Part shown: positions 1 to 8,119 of the stretch, piece after piece
Position numbering within the stretch: position 1 is the first letter of the stretch
How the letters are laid out: each line of letters begins with the position of its first letter
Origin: Streptomyces sp. A1277
GTDB lineage: Bacteria > Actinomycetota > Actinomycetes > Streptomycetales > Streptomycetaceae
Direction of reading: 5' to 3'
DNA length: 64,000 nt
NCBI RefSeq assembly: GCF_004795015.1
Contig: NZ_SSBI01000010.1
Location: 98,882-162,881, forward strand
Notes under the pieces: generated by a model
Seen by the model: only the letters and a program-made list of their open reading frames with translations
Databases searched by the model: none
Told to the model about the DNA's origin: nothing
Program-made: the position numbers and the translations under genes

Positions 1-130
1 CGACACGCGGCGAGACGAGGACCCGGCCGCTGGCGCGGGCGACGCGCGCGGTGACGTCCTTCCCGGAGACGTCGACCATGCGGGCGGCCCCCACCTCGTC
101 GATGTGCGTCAGCCTGTTCTGCGTACTCAA
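1..130 (-). CDS. moaC: Cyclic pyranopterin monophosphate synthase, N-terminal part (runs off the window)
   Basis: The first 43 codons read LSTQNRLTHIDEVGAARMVD and then SGKDVTAR...GRVLVS, which is the characteristic MoaC N-terminus including the MVDVSGK block. MoaC acts with MoaA to convert GTP-derived cyclohydro-dihydro-GTP into cPMP in molybdenum-cofactor synthesis, in the cytoplasm. I place the start at a TTG codon (130-128), because the nearby GTG runs straight into TGA and a GGCGGAG stretch lies just upstream of the TTG. It follows moeA in the same direction with about 120 bp between them, so the two probably share an operon. The rest of the gene lies left of position 1. Confidence 0.85.
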   Translation of the reverse strand, partial: MSTQNRLTHIDEVGAARMVDVSGKDVTARVARASGRVLVSPRV

Positions 131-250
131 CTCACTCCGCCTAGCGGTAGGGCGCCGATTCCCCGGTGCCGCACCGGGGTGCGGGACCGGGGTCCGGGGG
201 GCGTCCCCCGATGGCGCAGCGGCAGATACCGTACCGCCACCGGCCCGCGG

Positions 251-1561
251 TCAGCGGAGCAGGATCACCTCGGTGTCGGTGCCGGGCTCGGCGGAGGTGA
301 CGTCCTCGGGCAGCACGATCAGCGCGTCCGCCTGGGCGAGGGCGGCGATCAGATGCGATCCGGAACCGCCGACGGGCGTCACGGTGCCGGCCTCGGCGTC
401 GTACGTCCCGCGCAGGAACTGGCGGCGGCCGGCCGGTGAGGTCAGGGCCTTGTCGACGGCCAGCGTGGCCCTGGCCGTGGGGCGGGTGACCTCGGGCAGG
501 CCCATCAGGGTGCGGATCGCGGGCCGGACGAACAGCTCGAAGGAGACGTAGCTGGAGACCGGGTTGCCGGGCAGCGCGAGCAGCGGGGTGTGGTCGGGGC
601 CGATGGAGCCGAAACCCTGCGGTTTGCCGGGCTGCATGGCGAGCTTGCGGAAGTCGACACCGCCGCCCGGCTCGTCCTCGTCGCCCACCGAGGACAGGGC
701 CTCCTTGACCACGTCGTAGGCGCCGACACTGACGCCCCCCGTGGTGACGACGAGGTCGGCGCGGATCAGCTGGTCCTCGATCGTGGCGCGCAGGGTCTCG
801 GCGTCGTCGGCGACGGCACCGACGCGGTAGGCGATGGCTCCGGCGTCCCGGGCGGCCGCGGTGAGGGCGAAGCTGTTGGAGTCGTAGATCTGGCCGCCGG
901 TCAGCTCGCCGCCGGGCTGTACGAGCTCGCTGCCGGTGGACAGGACGACGACGCGGGGGCGGGGCCGCACCTTGATGGTGGAGCGGCCGATCGCGGCGAG
1001 CAGGCCGATCTGCGGCGGGCCGATGACCGTGCCCGCCTTGAGCGCCAGGTCGCCGGGGCGCACGTCGCTGCCCCGGGCCCGGACGTGGGCGCGGGCCTCG
1101 GCCGGGCGGTGGACGCGGACCTCGCCGCCCGCGCCCTCGGGGGCGTCGCTGTGGGCGCGCATCGTGGCGGCGGGGCCCTCGCCCGTACCGCCGTCGGTCC
1201 ACTCGACGGGGACGACGGCCTCGGCGCCCTCCGGGAGCGGGGCGCCGGTCATGATGCGGGCGGCCTCGCCGGGGCCGACGCGCTTGCCGGCGCCGAGGCC
1301 GTCGTCGCCGGCGGCGACGTCCCCGATGACGGTGAGGACGGCGGGGAACTCCTCGGTGGCGCCCTCGACGTCGGCGACGCGGACCGCGTAACCGTCCATC
1401 GAGCTGTTGTCGAAGGGCGGCAGGGCGATCTCCACCACGACGTCCTCGACCAGGACGCAGCCCTGGGCCTCGGGCAGTTGCAGCTCGATGGGTTCGAGCG
1501 GCTTCACCGCGGCGAGGATGTCTTCCAGGTGCTCGTCCACCGACCAGATCGTGCTGCTCAA
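251..1561 (-). CDS. moeA: Molybdopterin molybdenumtransferase MoeA
   Basis: 436 residues. MoeA inserts molybdate into adenylylated molybdopterin to finish Moco. The order seen is an N-terminal DGYAV block (about residue 35-50), then the MoCF-binding domain with VLSTGSELVQPGG, IYDSNSF, VTTGGVSVGAYD, QPGKPQGFG and LPGNPVSSYVSFELFV, and a C-terminal domain IV ending VTSAEPGTDTEVILLR. The chosen start is TTG at 1561: it sits 4 bp after the galU stop, with a GAGGAG ribosome site inside the last galU codons, and the frame further upstream is just galU read out of frame. The tight galU-moeA-moaC spacing suggests one minus-strand operon. A Gly/Pro/Ala-rich loop near residues 110-150 looks like a lineage insertion. 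Confidence 0.92.
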   Translation of the reverse strand: MSSTIWSVDEHLEDILAAVKPLEPIELQLPEAQGCVLVEDVVVEIALPPFDNSSMDGYAVRVADVEGATEEFPAVLTVIGDVAAGDDGLGAGKRVGPGEAARIMTGAPLPEGAEAVVPVEWTDGGTGEGPAATMRAHSDAPEGAGGEVRVHRPAEARAHVRARGSDVRPGDLALKAGTVIGPPQIGLLAAIGRSTIKVRPRPRVVVLSTGSELVQPGGELTGGQIYDSNSFALTAAARDAGAIAYRVGAVADDAETLRATIEDQLIRADLVVTTGGVSVGAYDVVKEALSSVGDEDEPGGGVDFRKLAMQPGKPQGFGSIGPDHTPLLALPGNPVSSYVSFELFVRPAIRTLMGLPEVTRPTARATLAVDKALTSPAGRRQFLRGTYDAEAGTVTPVGGSGSHLIAALAQADALIVLPEDVTSAEPGTDTEVILLR

Positions 1562-1565
1562 CGTG

Positions 1566-2468
1566 CTACATCTCCTCGGTGACGTAACTGCGGAGCCAGC
1601 TGCGGAACTCCGGCCCCAGGTCTTCACGTTCGCACGCGAGTCTGACAATGGCACGCAGATAGTCGCTGCGGTCGCCGGTGTCGTAGCGCCGGCCCTTGAA
1701 GACGACGCCGTGCACCGGGCCGCCGGCCTTCTCGTCCTCGGCGAGCAGCTGGAGCGCGTCGGTGAGCTGGATCTCGTTGCCCCGGCCCGGCTCGGTCCGG
1801 CGCAGTATCCCGAAGACGGCCGGGTCCAGGACGTAGCGGCCGATGACGGCGAGGTTGCTGGGCGCGTCGGCGGGATCCGGCTTCTCGACCAGGCCGGTGA
1901 CGCGCACCACGTCCGCCTCGGCGGTGGCCTCCACGGCCGCGCAGCCGTACTGGTGGATCATCGCGGGCGGGACCTCCATGAGCGCGATGACGCTGCCGCC
2001 CTCCCGCTCCTGGACCTCGGTCATGCGGGACAGCAGCGGGTCGCGCGGGTCGATCAGGTCGTCGCCGAGCAGCACCGCGAACGGCTGGTCGCCCACGTGC
2101 GGCGCGGCGCACAGCACGGCGTGGCCGAGGCCCCGGGGGTCGCCCTGGCGCACGTAGTGCATGGTGGCGAGGTCGCTGGACTCCCGGACCTTGCGCAGCC
2201 GGTCGGCGTCGCCCTTGCGGGTCAGCGCCCCCTCCAGCTCGTAGTTCCGGTCGAAGTGGTCCTCCAGGGGACGCTTGTTGCGGCCGGTGATCATCAGGAC
2301 GTCGTGCAGCCCGGCGGCCACCGCTTCCTCGACGACGTACTGGATGGCAGGCTTGTCGACGACAGGCAGCATCTCCTTGGGAGTGGCCTTGGTGGCCGGC
2401 AGGAAGCGGGTGCCGAGGCCCGCCGCCGGGATGACGGCCTTGCTGATCCTGGGGTGCGACTGGGTCAT
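1566..2468 (-). CDS. galU: UTP--glucose-1-phosphate uridylyltransferase
   Basis: 300 residues, the usual GalU length. It makes UDP-glucose from UTP and glucose-1-phosphate in the cytoplasm, feeding cell-envelope glycans and trehalose synthesis. The N-terminus carries the nucleotidyltransferase signature IPAAGLGTRFLPATKATPKE followed by MLPVVDKPAIQYVVEEA; VEKPDPADAPSN and GNEIQLTDAL follow in family order. The ATG at 2468 is preferred because MTQSHPRISKAVIPAAG is the typical short lead; the frame is open further upstream but enters the divergent promoter region. It is the first gene of the galU-moeA-moaC run and diverges from the folate cyclo-ligase gene. Confidence 0.93.
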   Translation of the reverse strand: MTQSHPRISKAVIPAAGLGTRFLPATKATPKEMLPVVDKPAIQYVVEEAVAAGLHDVLMITGRNKRPLEDHFDRNYELEGALTRKGDADRLRKVRESSDLATMHYVRQGDPRGLGHAVLCAAPHVGDQPFAVLLGDDLIDPRDPLLSRMTEVQEREGGSVIALMEVPPAMIHQYGCAAVEATAEADVVRVTGLVEKPDPADAPSNLAVIGRYVLDPAVFGILRRTEPGRGNEIQLTDALQLLAEDEKAGGPVHGVVFKGRRYDTGDRSDYLRAIVRLACEREDLGPEFRSWLRSYVTEEM

Positions 2469-2478
2469 GGCCTGAACC

Positions 2479-2518
2479 TTAACCGGGACACATGGGCGGA
2501 AGATGAGCCTCCGGTTAA
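2479..2518. promoter_or_regulatory. Inverted repeat in the galU / folate cyclo-ligase divergent region
   Basis: TTAACCGG (2479-2486) and CCGGTTAA (2511-2518) form an exact 8-bp inverted repeat separated by 24 bp, in the roughly 95-bp gap between two divergent starts. The arms also contain the only AT-rich stretches of this gap. Shape and place fit an operator or a factor-induced loop; no family motif was recognised. Confidence 0.4.
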
Positions 2519-2562
2519 CTTTGTCCTCATATAGCCGTGTACGAGAGGCCGGTAGCTGCCCC

Positions 2563-3159
2563 GTGAACACCGAGTTGTCCGCAAAGGCACTCTTGCGCAG
2601 TGAACTGCTCGCCGCGCGCCGCCTCCTGACGGATCAGGACGTCGCACGGGCCGCCGCGGTTCTCGCCCGGCACGCCCTCGGCCTCCCCGAGCTCCGCGAG
2701 GCCCGTACCGTCGCCGCGTACGTCTCGGTGGGGCGCGAGCCGGGCACCCGCGCGCTGCTGGACGCGCTGCGCGCGCGGGGCGTACGGGTGCTGCTGCCGG
2801 TGCTCCTGGCCGACAACGACCTGGACTGGGCGCCCTACGAGGGGCCGGGCGGTCTCGCGAAGGCGGGCCGCGGGCTGCTCGAACCCGTCGGCGGGCGGCT
2901 GGGCCCCGACGCCGTCCTGGAGGCGGACGCGGTGCTGCTGCCCGGCCTGGCGGTGGACGCGCGCGGGATGCGCCTCGGGCGTGGCGGCGGCAGCTACGAC
3001 CGGGTACTGGCCCGCCTGACGGCCGCCGGCGCCACGCCCGCGCTGGTCGTCCTGCTGTACGCGAACGAGGTGGCCGCCCGGGTCCCGGAGGAACCGCACG
3101 ACCACCCCGTGGACGCGGTGGTGACGCCGGAGGGCCCCCGGCGCTTCAGCGCGGGCTGA
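2563..3159 (+). CDS. 5-formyltetrahydrofolate cyclo-ligase family protein
   Basis: 198 residues from GTG 2563. The enzyme uses ATP to convert 5-formyl-THF to 5,10-methenyl-THF in cytoplasmic one-carbon metabolism. Recognised from the basic helical N-terminus (KALLRSELLAARRLL), the VAAYVSVGREPGTRALLDAL segment and the C-terminal nucleotide/substrate loop LGRGGGSYDRVLARL, a variant of the family GxGxGYYDR motif with Ser for the first Tyr. An in-frame ATG lies at 2503, but it falls in the AT-rich divergent promoter region, so I prefer the GTG. It is convergent with the acylase gene, with 16 bp between their stop codons. Confidence 0.87.
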   Translation: MNTELSAKALLRSELLAARRLLTDQDVARAAAVLARHALGLPELREARTVAAYVSVGREPGTRALLDALRARGVRVLLPVLLADNDLDWAPYEGPGGLAKAGRGLLEPVGGRLGPDAVLEADAVLLPGLAVDARGMRLGRGGGSYDRVLARLTAAGATPALVVLLYANEVAARVPEEPHDHPVDAVVTPEGPRRFSAG

Positions 3160-3175
3160 AACGCCGGAGCACCTT

Positions 3176-5929
3176 CTACGGCTTCAGGGTCAGCGTGTCC
3201 TTCGTCGCCCCGGCCACGGCGTTCGTGCCGTAGGCCCAGGGCAGCAGTTCACCGTTGACCCACTTGTCGGTCTGGTCGGTGTAGTGCGCGCTGAAGGCGT
3301 GCCCGGAGGCGCCGGTGAGGTTGATCCAGCGGGACTTGTCCCAGTCCCCCACGTTGACGACCATCCGCATCGACGGCACCCAGACGACCTCGTAGCCGCC
3401 GGCCGCGTTCCAGCCGGTGGCGTCCACCGCGGCCTCGCCGCCGCCGAGGTTCCACGGGCCGCGGTTGAGGACCCGCTGGAGGAAGCCGGGGCCTTCCGTA
3501 CCGAGGGTCTGGTTCTTCAGGGTCAGCTGGTGCAGCCGGCCCCAGTTCCAGGTGGTGATGTCCTTGCCGAGCTTGGCCGTCAGCTCCCAGCGGGCGTCCT
3601 CCATGGCGCGGGCGAACAGCTCGTCACGGGTCTCGGTCGCCTTGTCCTTGCGGCTCTTGGGCGACTTCCACCAGTCGCTGTCCGGCTTGTCCATGATGTT
3701 GGCGACGACCTGGTACCAGCGGTCGCCGCCGTCCGGCTGCGCCGAGTCCGGGGAGCGCTGGCCGCACTCGCGTACGAGGCGGTCCTGCTCGTCGACCGGG
3801 CCCGAGCTGTTGGCAGGGCGCACGTTCAGGCACTCGCCCTCGACGCGCATCTCCTTGGGCAGCTTGTCGCCAAAGGCCAGCTTCAGGATGTTGCGCCAGA
3901 CGCCGTTGAAGTACGCGGCGGCGGCCGAGTCGGCCTCCTGGGTGTAGTCCCAGCCCTCCAGCAGCTTCTGCGCCTGGCGGACGTCCTTGTCGGAGACGTT
4001 GATCTTCAGCAGTTCGGGCACCAGCAGCGCGGCGATCTCGCTGGTGTTGTCCATCTGCATCTTCTGCATGTCTTCGGTCGAGATCTTGCCGCCGCCCTTG
4101 ATCTTCGACTGGATGAGGTCGTTGATCCGCTGGCTGCGGCTGCCGTAGCCCCAGTCCTTGGTGAGCAGGTACGGGTACTTGTCCTCGTCGATCACGGCCT
4201 GGTTGGCGGTGACGATGTAGCCGCGCTTCGGGTTGTACTCGTAGGGCAGCTCGTCGAAGGCGATCGGGTCCTTCTTCCACCCGTACGACGAGGACCAGCC
4301 GGGGCTGGGCGTGGTGCCGTCGCCCTGCTTGCGGACCGGGATCTTCCCCGGGGCCTGGTAGCCGATGTTGCCCTTGGTGTCGGCGTAGATGAGGTTCTGC
4401 GAGGGAACCTCGAAGTGCTGGGCCGCCGCGCGGAAGGTCGTGAAGTCCTTGGCGCGGTTGAGCTCGAAGACGGCGTCCATGGAGTGGCCGGGGTCCAGCG
4501 CGGTCCACTTCAGGGCGACGGCGTAACCGTCCGCGCGGTCCGGCGCGGAGTTGGCGACGGGTGCCTTCTGGCCGACCTTCTCCAGCTCGCTGCTGCGGTC
4601 GGAGACCAGCGGGCCGTTGTTGGTCTCGCGGACGGTGATGTGCCGGTCCTTGCCGCCGGCGACCTTGATGGTCTCCTCGCGGGTGGTGAACGGCTTCGTC
4701 TTGCCGTCGTACAGGTAGCCGTCGGCGGAGATCTTCTCCAGGAAGAGGTCGGTGACGTCGGCGCCGAGGTTGGTGAAGCCCCAGGCGATGTCCTGGTTGT
4801 GGCCGATGATCACACCGGGCATCCCGGAGAAGGTGTAGCCGGCCGTGTCGTACTTGCAGGTTTCGGAGACCTGCCGGCAGTGAAGGCCCATCTGGTACCA
4901 GAGGGACGGCAGCATCGGCGCGAGGTGCGGGTCGTTGGCGAGCAGCGGCTTGTCGGTGGTCGTGTACTTGCCGGAGACCACCCAGGAGTTCGAGCCGATC
5001 CCGGTGCCGTTGGGGCCGAGCAGCGCGGGGATCTCGTCCAGGGTGTCGGAGAGCGCGCCGAGCTGCGTGGTCAGGCCCTGGGTGGCGCCCTCCACGGTGG
5101 CCGCGTCGCTGCCCTCGGAGTCCGTCGCCTTCGGGTCGAACTTGCCGGTGAGCGAGGAGATGGCGCCCCCGGTGACGATCGGCTCGTGCTTGTCGTACGG
5201 GTAGTCCGGGTACAGGTCCTTGATCTGCTTGCCGTCGAGCCGGCTCGTCATCAGCGAGCGGTCGATCTCGTCCTGCATGTTGCCGCGCAGGTCCCAGGCC
5301 ATCGCCTTCAGCCAGGCGACCGAGTCGACCGGGGTCCACTTCGACGGCTTGTAGTCGTTGGTGAAGCCGAGGGCGGCGTACTCGACGGAGATGTCCTTGC
5401 CGTCGCGCCCCTTGAGGTAGGAGTTCACGCCGTCCGCGTACGCCTGGAGGTTCTTCTTGGTCTCCGCGGACAGGACGGTGTCGTACTCCTCCTGCGCGAC
5501 CTTGCGCCAGCCGAGCGTGCGCAGGAAGGAGTCCGTCTCGACCTGGCCGGAGCCGAACATCTCGGAGAGCCGGCCGGCCGTCAGGTGGCGGCGGACGTCC
5601 ATCTCCCAGAAGCGGTCCTGCGCCTGGACGAAGCCCTGCGCGCGGAACAGGTCGGCGTCGGAGTCCGCGTAGATCTGCGGGATCCCGTAGCCGTCGCGCT
5701 TGACCTCGACGTTGCCGGAGAGGCCGTCGAGGTGGATGGTCCCGTTGGTCTGCGGGTACGAGGCGCGCACGGTGGATACGGACCAGTACGTTCCGTAACC
5801 GATACCCGCGACGAGCGCCAGCACCAGGACGATCACGATCAGGCGGGCGCGGCGCCCCTTCTTCTTCTTGCGCGGCCCGCCACCGGCGGTACCGGTGGAT
5901 CCGGAAGAGGCGGTTGTTGTGGCGGGCAT
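3176..5929 (-). CDS. Membrane-anchored penicillin-acylase-family (Ntn) hydrolase
   Basis: 917 residues. The N-terminus is short and cytosolic, with a lysine-rich KKKKGRRAR stretch, then one transmembrane helix (about residues 33-55), so the catalytic part should face the outside. The family matures by self-cleavage before an N-terminal-nucleophile Ser; the typical SNSW motif occurs in GTGIGSNSWVVSGK at about residue 313. Also typical are NDPHL, GVIIGHNQDIAWGFTN, NNGPLVSD and the late ASGH block. Substrates could be acylated antibiotics, acyl-homoserine lactones or lipopeptides; the sequence does not tell which. ATG 5929 is chosen because MPATTTASSG followed by the basic patch and membrane helix is a sensible N-terminus; the frame remains open 16 codons further up. 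Confidence 0.88.
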   Translation of the reverse strand: MPATTTASSGSTGTAGGGPRKKKKGRRARLIVIVLVLALVAGIGYGTYWSVSTVRASYPQTNGTIHLDGLSGNVEVKRDGYGIPQIYADSDADLFRAQGFVQAQDRFWEMDVRRHLTAGRLSEMFGSGQVETDSFLRTLGWRKVAQEEYDTVLSAETKKNLQAYADGVNSYLKGRDGKDISVEYAALGFTNDYKPSKWTPVDSVAWLKAMAWDLRGNMQDEIDRSLMTSRLDGKQIKDLYPDYPYDKHEPIVTGGAISSLTGKFDPKATDSEGSDAATVEGATQGLTTQLGALSDTLDEIPALLGPNGTGIGSNSWVVSGKYTTTDKPLLANDPHLAPMLPSLWYQMGLHCRQVSETCKYDTAGYTFSGMPGVIIGHNQDIAWGFTNLGADVTDLFLEKISADGYLYDGKTKPFTTREETIKVAGGKDRHITVRETNNGPLVSDRSSELEKVGQKAPVANSAPDRADGYAVALKWTALDPGHSMDAVFELNRAKDFTTFRAAAQHFEVPSQNLIYADTKGNIGYQAPGKIPVRKQGDGTTPSPGWSSSYGWKKDPIAFDELPYEYNPKRGYIVTANQAVIDEDKYPYLLTKDWGYGSRSQRINDLIQSKIKGGGKISTEDMQKMQMDNTSEIAALLVPELLKINVSDKDVRQAQKLLEGWDYTQEADSAAAAYFNGVWRNILKLAFGDKLPKEMRVEGECLNVRPANSSGPVDEQDRLVRECGQRSPDSAQPDGGDRWYQVVANIMDKPDSDWWKSPKSRKDKATETRDELFARAMEDARWELTAKLGKDITTWNWGRLHQLTLKNQTLGTEGPGFLQRVLNRGPWNLGGGEAAVDATGWNAAGGYEVVWVPSMRMVVNVGDWDKSRWINLTGASGHAFSAHYTDQTDKWVNGELLPWAYGTNAVAGATKDTLTLKP

Positions 5930-6144
5930 CGCTGTCCTTCGAGGGCAGGGCGGTCCTGGGAGTGCAGGAGCAACCATAGGCGCAGCGCGTAAGCCACTCG
6001 GACGCGGTATCAGGATGGCTCGAATTGCGTAGCGATCGTACGAATACTCGAACGCATCAAGAAAACGTTAAAGATTAGGTAAGGTAACGAAGTACCGGCC
6101 ACCGGAAGAGGATCCGGCAGGCGTACGCAGGGAAGGACCGGCCA
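5930..6144. promoter_or_regulatory. Divergent promoter region between acylase and antiporter genes
   Basis: A 215-bp gap between two divergent starts with an unusually AT-rich core at about 6010-6095 (AAAACGTTAAAGATTAGG, TAAGGTAACG). A strong Shine-Dalgarno, AGGGAAGGA at 6129-6137, lies just before the CTG start at 6145. No protein-coding signal was seen. Promoters for both genes presumably lie here. Confidence 0.45.
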
Positions 6145-7782
6145 CTGACTGTCCACACGCTCAACGAACTCCTGCTCGTCTGCTCACTCGTCCTGCTCGT
6201 CGCCGTCGCGGCGGTACGCATCTCGTCCCGCAGCGGGCTCCCCAGCCTGCTCCTGTACCTCGGCATCGGTATCGCCATGGGTCAGGACGGCTTCTTCGAC
6301 GTCAAGTTCGACAACGCGGAACTGACGCAGGTCATCGGCTACGCGGCGCTCGTCGTGATCCTCGCCGAGGGCGGCCTCGGCACGAAGTGGAAAGAGATCA
6401 GACCCGCGCTGCCCGCGGCCGTGATGCTGTCCCTCGTCGGCGTCGGCGTGAGCGTGGGCGTGACCGCCGCCGGCGCGCACTACCTGGTCGGCCTGGAATG
6501 GCGGCAGGCGCTCATCATCGGCGCCGTCGTCTCGTCCACGGACGCCGCCGCGGTCTTCTCCGTGCTGCGCAAGGTGCCGCTGCCCGCCCGCGTCACCGGT
6601 GTCCTGGAGGCCGAGTCCGGCTTCAACGACGCCCCCGTGGTGATCCTCGTGGTCGCCTTCTCGACCGTCGGCGAGGTCGACAGCTGGTACGTGCTGATCG
6701 GCGAGATAGCCCTGGAGCTGGCCATCGGCGTAGCCGTCGGCCTCGCGGTGGGCTGGCTCGGCTCGTACGGGCTGCGCCATGTGGCCCTGCCCGCGTCCGG
6801 CCTCTACCCCATCGCGGTCATGGCCATCGCGGTCTCCGCGTACGCGGCCGGTGCCATGCTGCACGGCAGTGGCTTCCTCGCCGTCTACCTCGCCGCGATG
6901 ATCCTCGGCAACGCCAAGCTGCCGCACTGGCCGGCGACCCGCGGCTTCGCCGACGGGCTGGGCTGGCTGGCCCAGATCGGCATGTTCGTCCTGCTCGGCC
7001 TGCTGGTCACCCCGCACGATCTGCTGGACGACTTCTGGCCCGCCGTCGTCGTCGGCCTGGTGCTGACCGTGGTGGCACGGCCACTGGAGGTCTTCATCTC
7101 GCTGGCGCCCTTCCGATTGCCCTGGCAGGAGAAGTCCCTCATGTCCTGGGCCGGGCTGCGCGGCGCCGTACCCATCATTCTGGCGACCATTCCGATGGTG
7201 TCCGGAATTGACGGCTCCACCCGGGTCTTCAACATCGTCTTCGTCCTGGTCGTCGTCTACACCCTCATCCAGGGCCCCACCCTGCCCTGGCTCGCCAAGG
7301 CTCTGAACATCGCCGACGACCCCTCCGAGGCGGCGGACCTGGGCATCGAATCGGCGCCCCTGGAACGGCTGCGCGGACACCTGCTGTCGGTGGCCATTCC
7401 CGCGAAGTCCAAGATGCACGGCGTCGAGGTCGGGGAACTGCGCATGCCCTCGGGCGCCGCCGTCACCCTCGTCGTCCGCGACGACAAGAGCTTCGTCCCC
7501 ACCCCGTCCACCGTGCTGCGGCGCGGCGACGAACTCCTGGTCGTGGCGACCGACCCGGTGCGCGACTCGGCCGAGGCACGGCTGCGCGCGGTCGGCGAGG
7601 GCGGCAAGCTGGCCGGCTGGCTGGGCACGGGCGGGCACGGCGGAGGCGAGGAGGACCTGACGGGGCCCCACGTCACCGGTGCGCTCAAGGCGGTCAAGAA
7701 GCTCGGCAGGACGGACGACGCGAAGAAGCGCGAAACCGACAAGAACGGGACCCATAAGCGCAACGCGAAGGCACATCACTGA
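6145..7782 (+). CDS. Potassium/proton antiporter, CPA1 type with RCK_C (TrkA-C) domain
   Basis: 545 residues. A cation:proton exchanger of the plasma membrane: about 12 hydrophobic segments, including the conserved ILAEGGLGTKW region, SSTDAAAVFS and ESGFNDAPVVIL (the ND-type ion site), then a cytosolic C-terminal RCK_C regulatory domain (HGVEVGELRMPSGAAVTLVV ... RRGDELLVVA) and a basic tail. The reading frame with membrane-helix coding (VHTLNELLLVCSLVLLVAVA) extends 44 codons upstream of the first ATG (6277) with no ATG, GTG or TTG. A GGAAGG ribosome site (6131-6136) lies 8 bp before CTG 6145, so translation most likely starts at CTG. It diverges from the acylase gene. Confidence 0.9.
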   Translation: MTVHTLNELLLVCSLVLLVAVAAVRISSRSGLPSLLLYLGIGIAMGQDGFFDVKFDNAELTQVIGYAALVVILAEGGLGTKWKEIRPALPAAVMLSLVGVGVSVGVTAAGAHYLVGLEWRQALIIGAVVSSTDAAAVFSVLRKVPLPARVTGVLEAESGFNDAPVVILVVAFSTVGEVDSWYVLIGEIALELAIGVAVGLAVGWLGSYGLRHVALPASGLYPIAVMAIAVSAYAAGAMLHGSGFLAVYLAAMILGNAKLPHWPATRGFADGLGWLAQIGMFVLLGLLVTPHDLLDDFWPAVVVGLVLTVVARPLEVFISLAPFRLPWQEKSLMSWAGLRGAVPIILATIPMVSGIDGSTRVFNIVFVLVVVYTLIQGPTLPWLAKALNIADDPSEAADLGIESAPLERLRGHLLSVAIPAKSKMHGVEVGELRMPSGAAVTLVVRDDKSFVPTPSTVLRRGDELLVVATDPVRDSAEARLRAVGEGGKLAGWLGTGGHGGGEEDLTGPHVTGALKAVKKLGRTDDAKKRETDKNGTHKRNAKAHH

Positions 7783-8119
7783 CAACACGCGGTGTTCACA
7801 GGCGACGAAAGGCAGCGTGCACACAATCACAGGTACGCCGCGCCTTCTGCCTGTAGCATGAAGGAAACCCAGCTCCACCGTTTTTCGATCGACCAGTTGA
7901 TCAACCGATCGACGACCAACTCTGCCTGACGCAGAGCTGGCGCGACCGTATGGCGGTCGTGGCGTCCCGCGGACCGGCAGCGCGCCGGTGGCGAGCGCCC
8001 GGCATCTACCGCAGTCCCGCGCGAAGAGGACAGCTCTCGGCAGCTCCGGCCCGGCCCCGCACACACCTGCGGGGCCGCCCCCGGGAGCACGGCCACCAGG
8101 CGGCAGAAAGGCAAGGACC
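7783..8119 (+). promoter_or_regulatory. 337-bp leader/promoter region before the MFS gene with operator-like repeats and hairpins
   Basis: No gene was seen. The notable structure is the 10-bp palindrome GTTGATCAAC (7896-7905) flanked by two direct copies of CGATCGAC (7886-7893 and 7906-7913), which looks like an operator. It is followed by two stem-loops, CTCTGC/GCAGAG (7920-7936) and CGACCG/CGGTCG (7943-7959). The order palindrome then hairpins then coding gene fits a regulated promoter with a structured 5' leader. No known riboswitch class was recognised. Confidence 0.35.

Noticed and set aside
3284..5992. Plus-strand open frame of about 900 codons opposite the acylase gene
   Set aside because: Composition is Val/Leu/Gly/Arg-rich and without domains; the minus strand has clear Ntn-hydrolase motifs.
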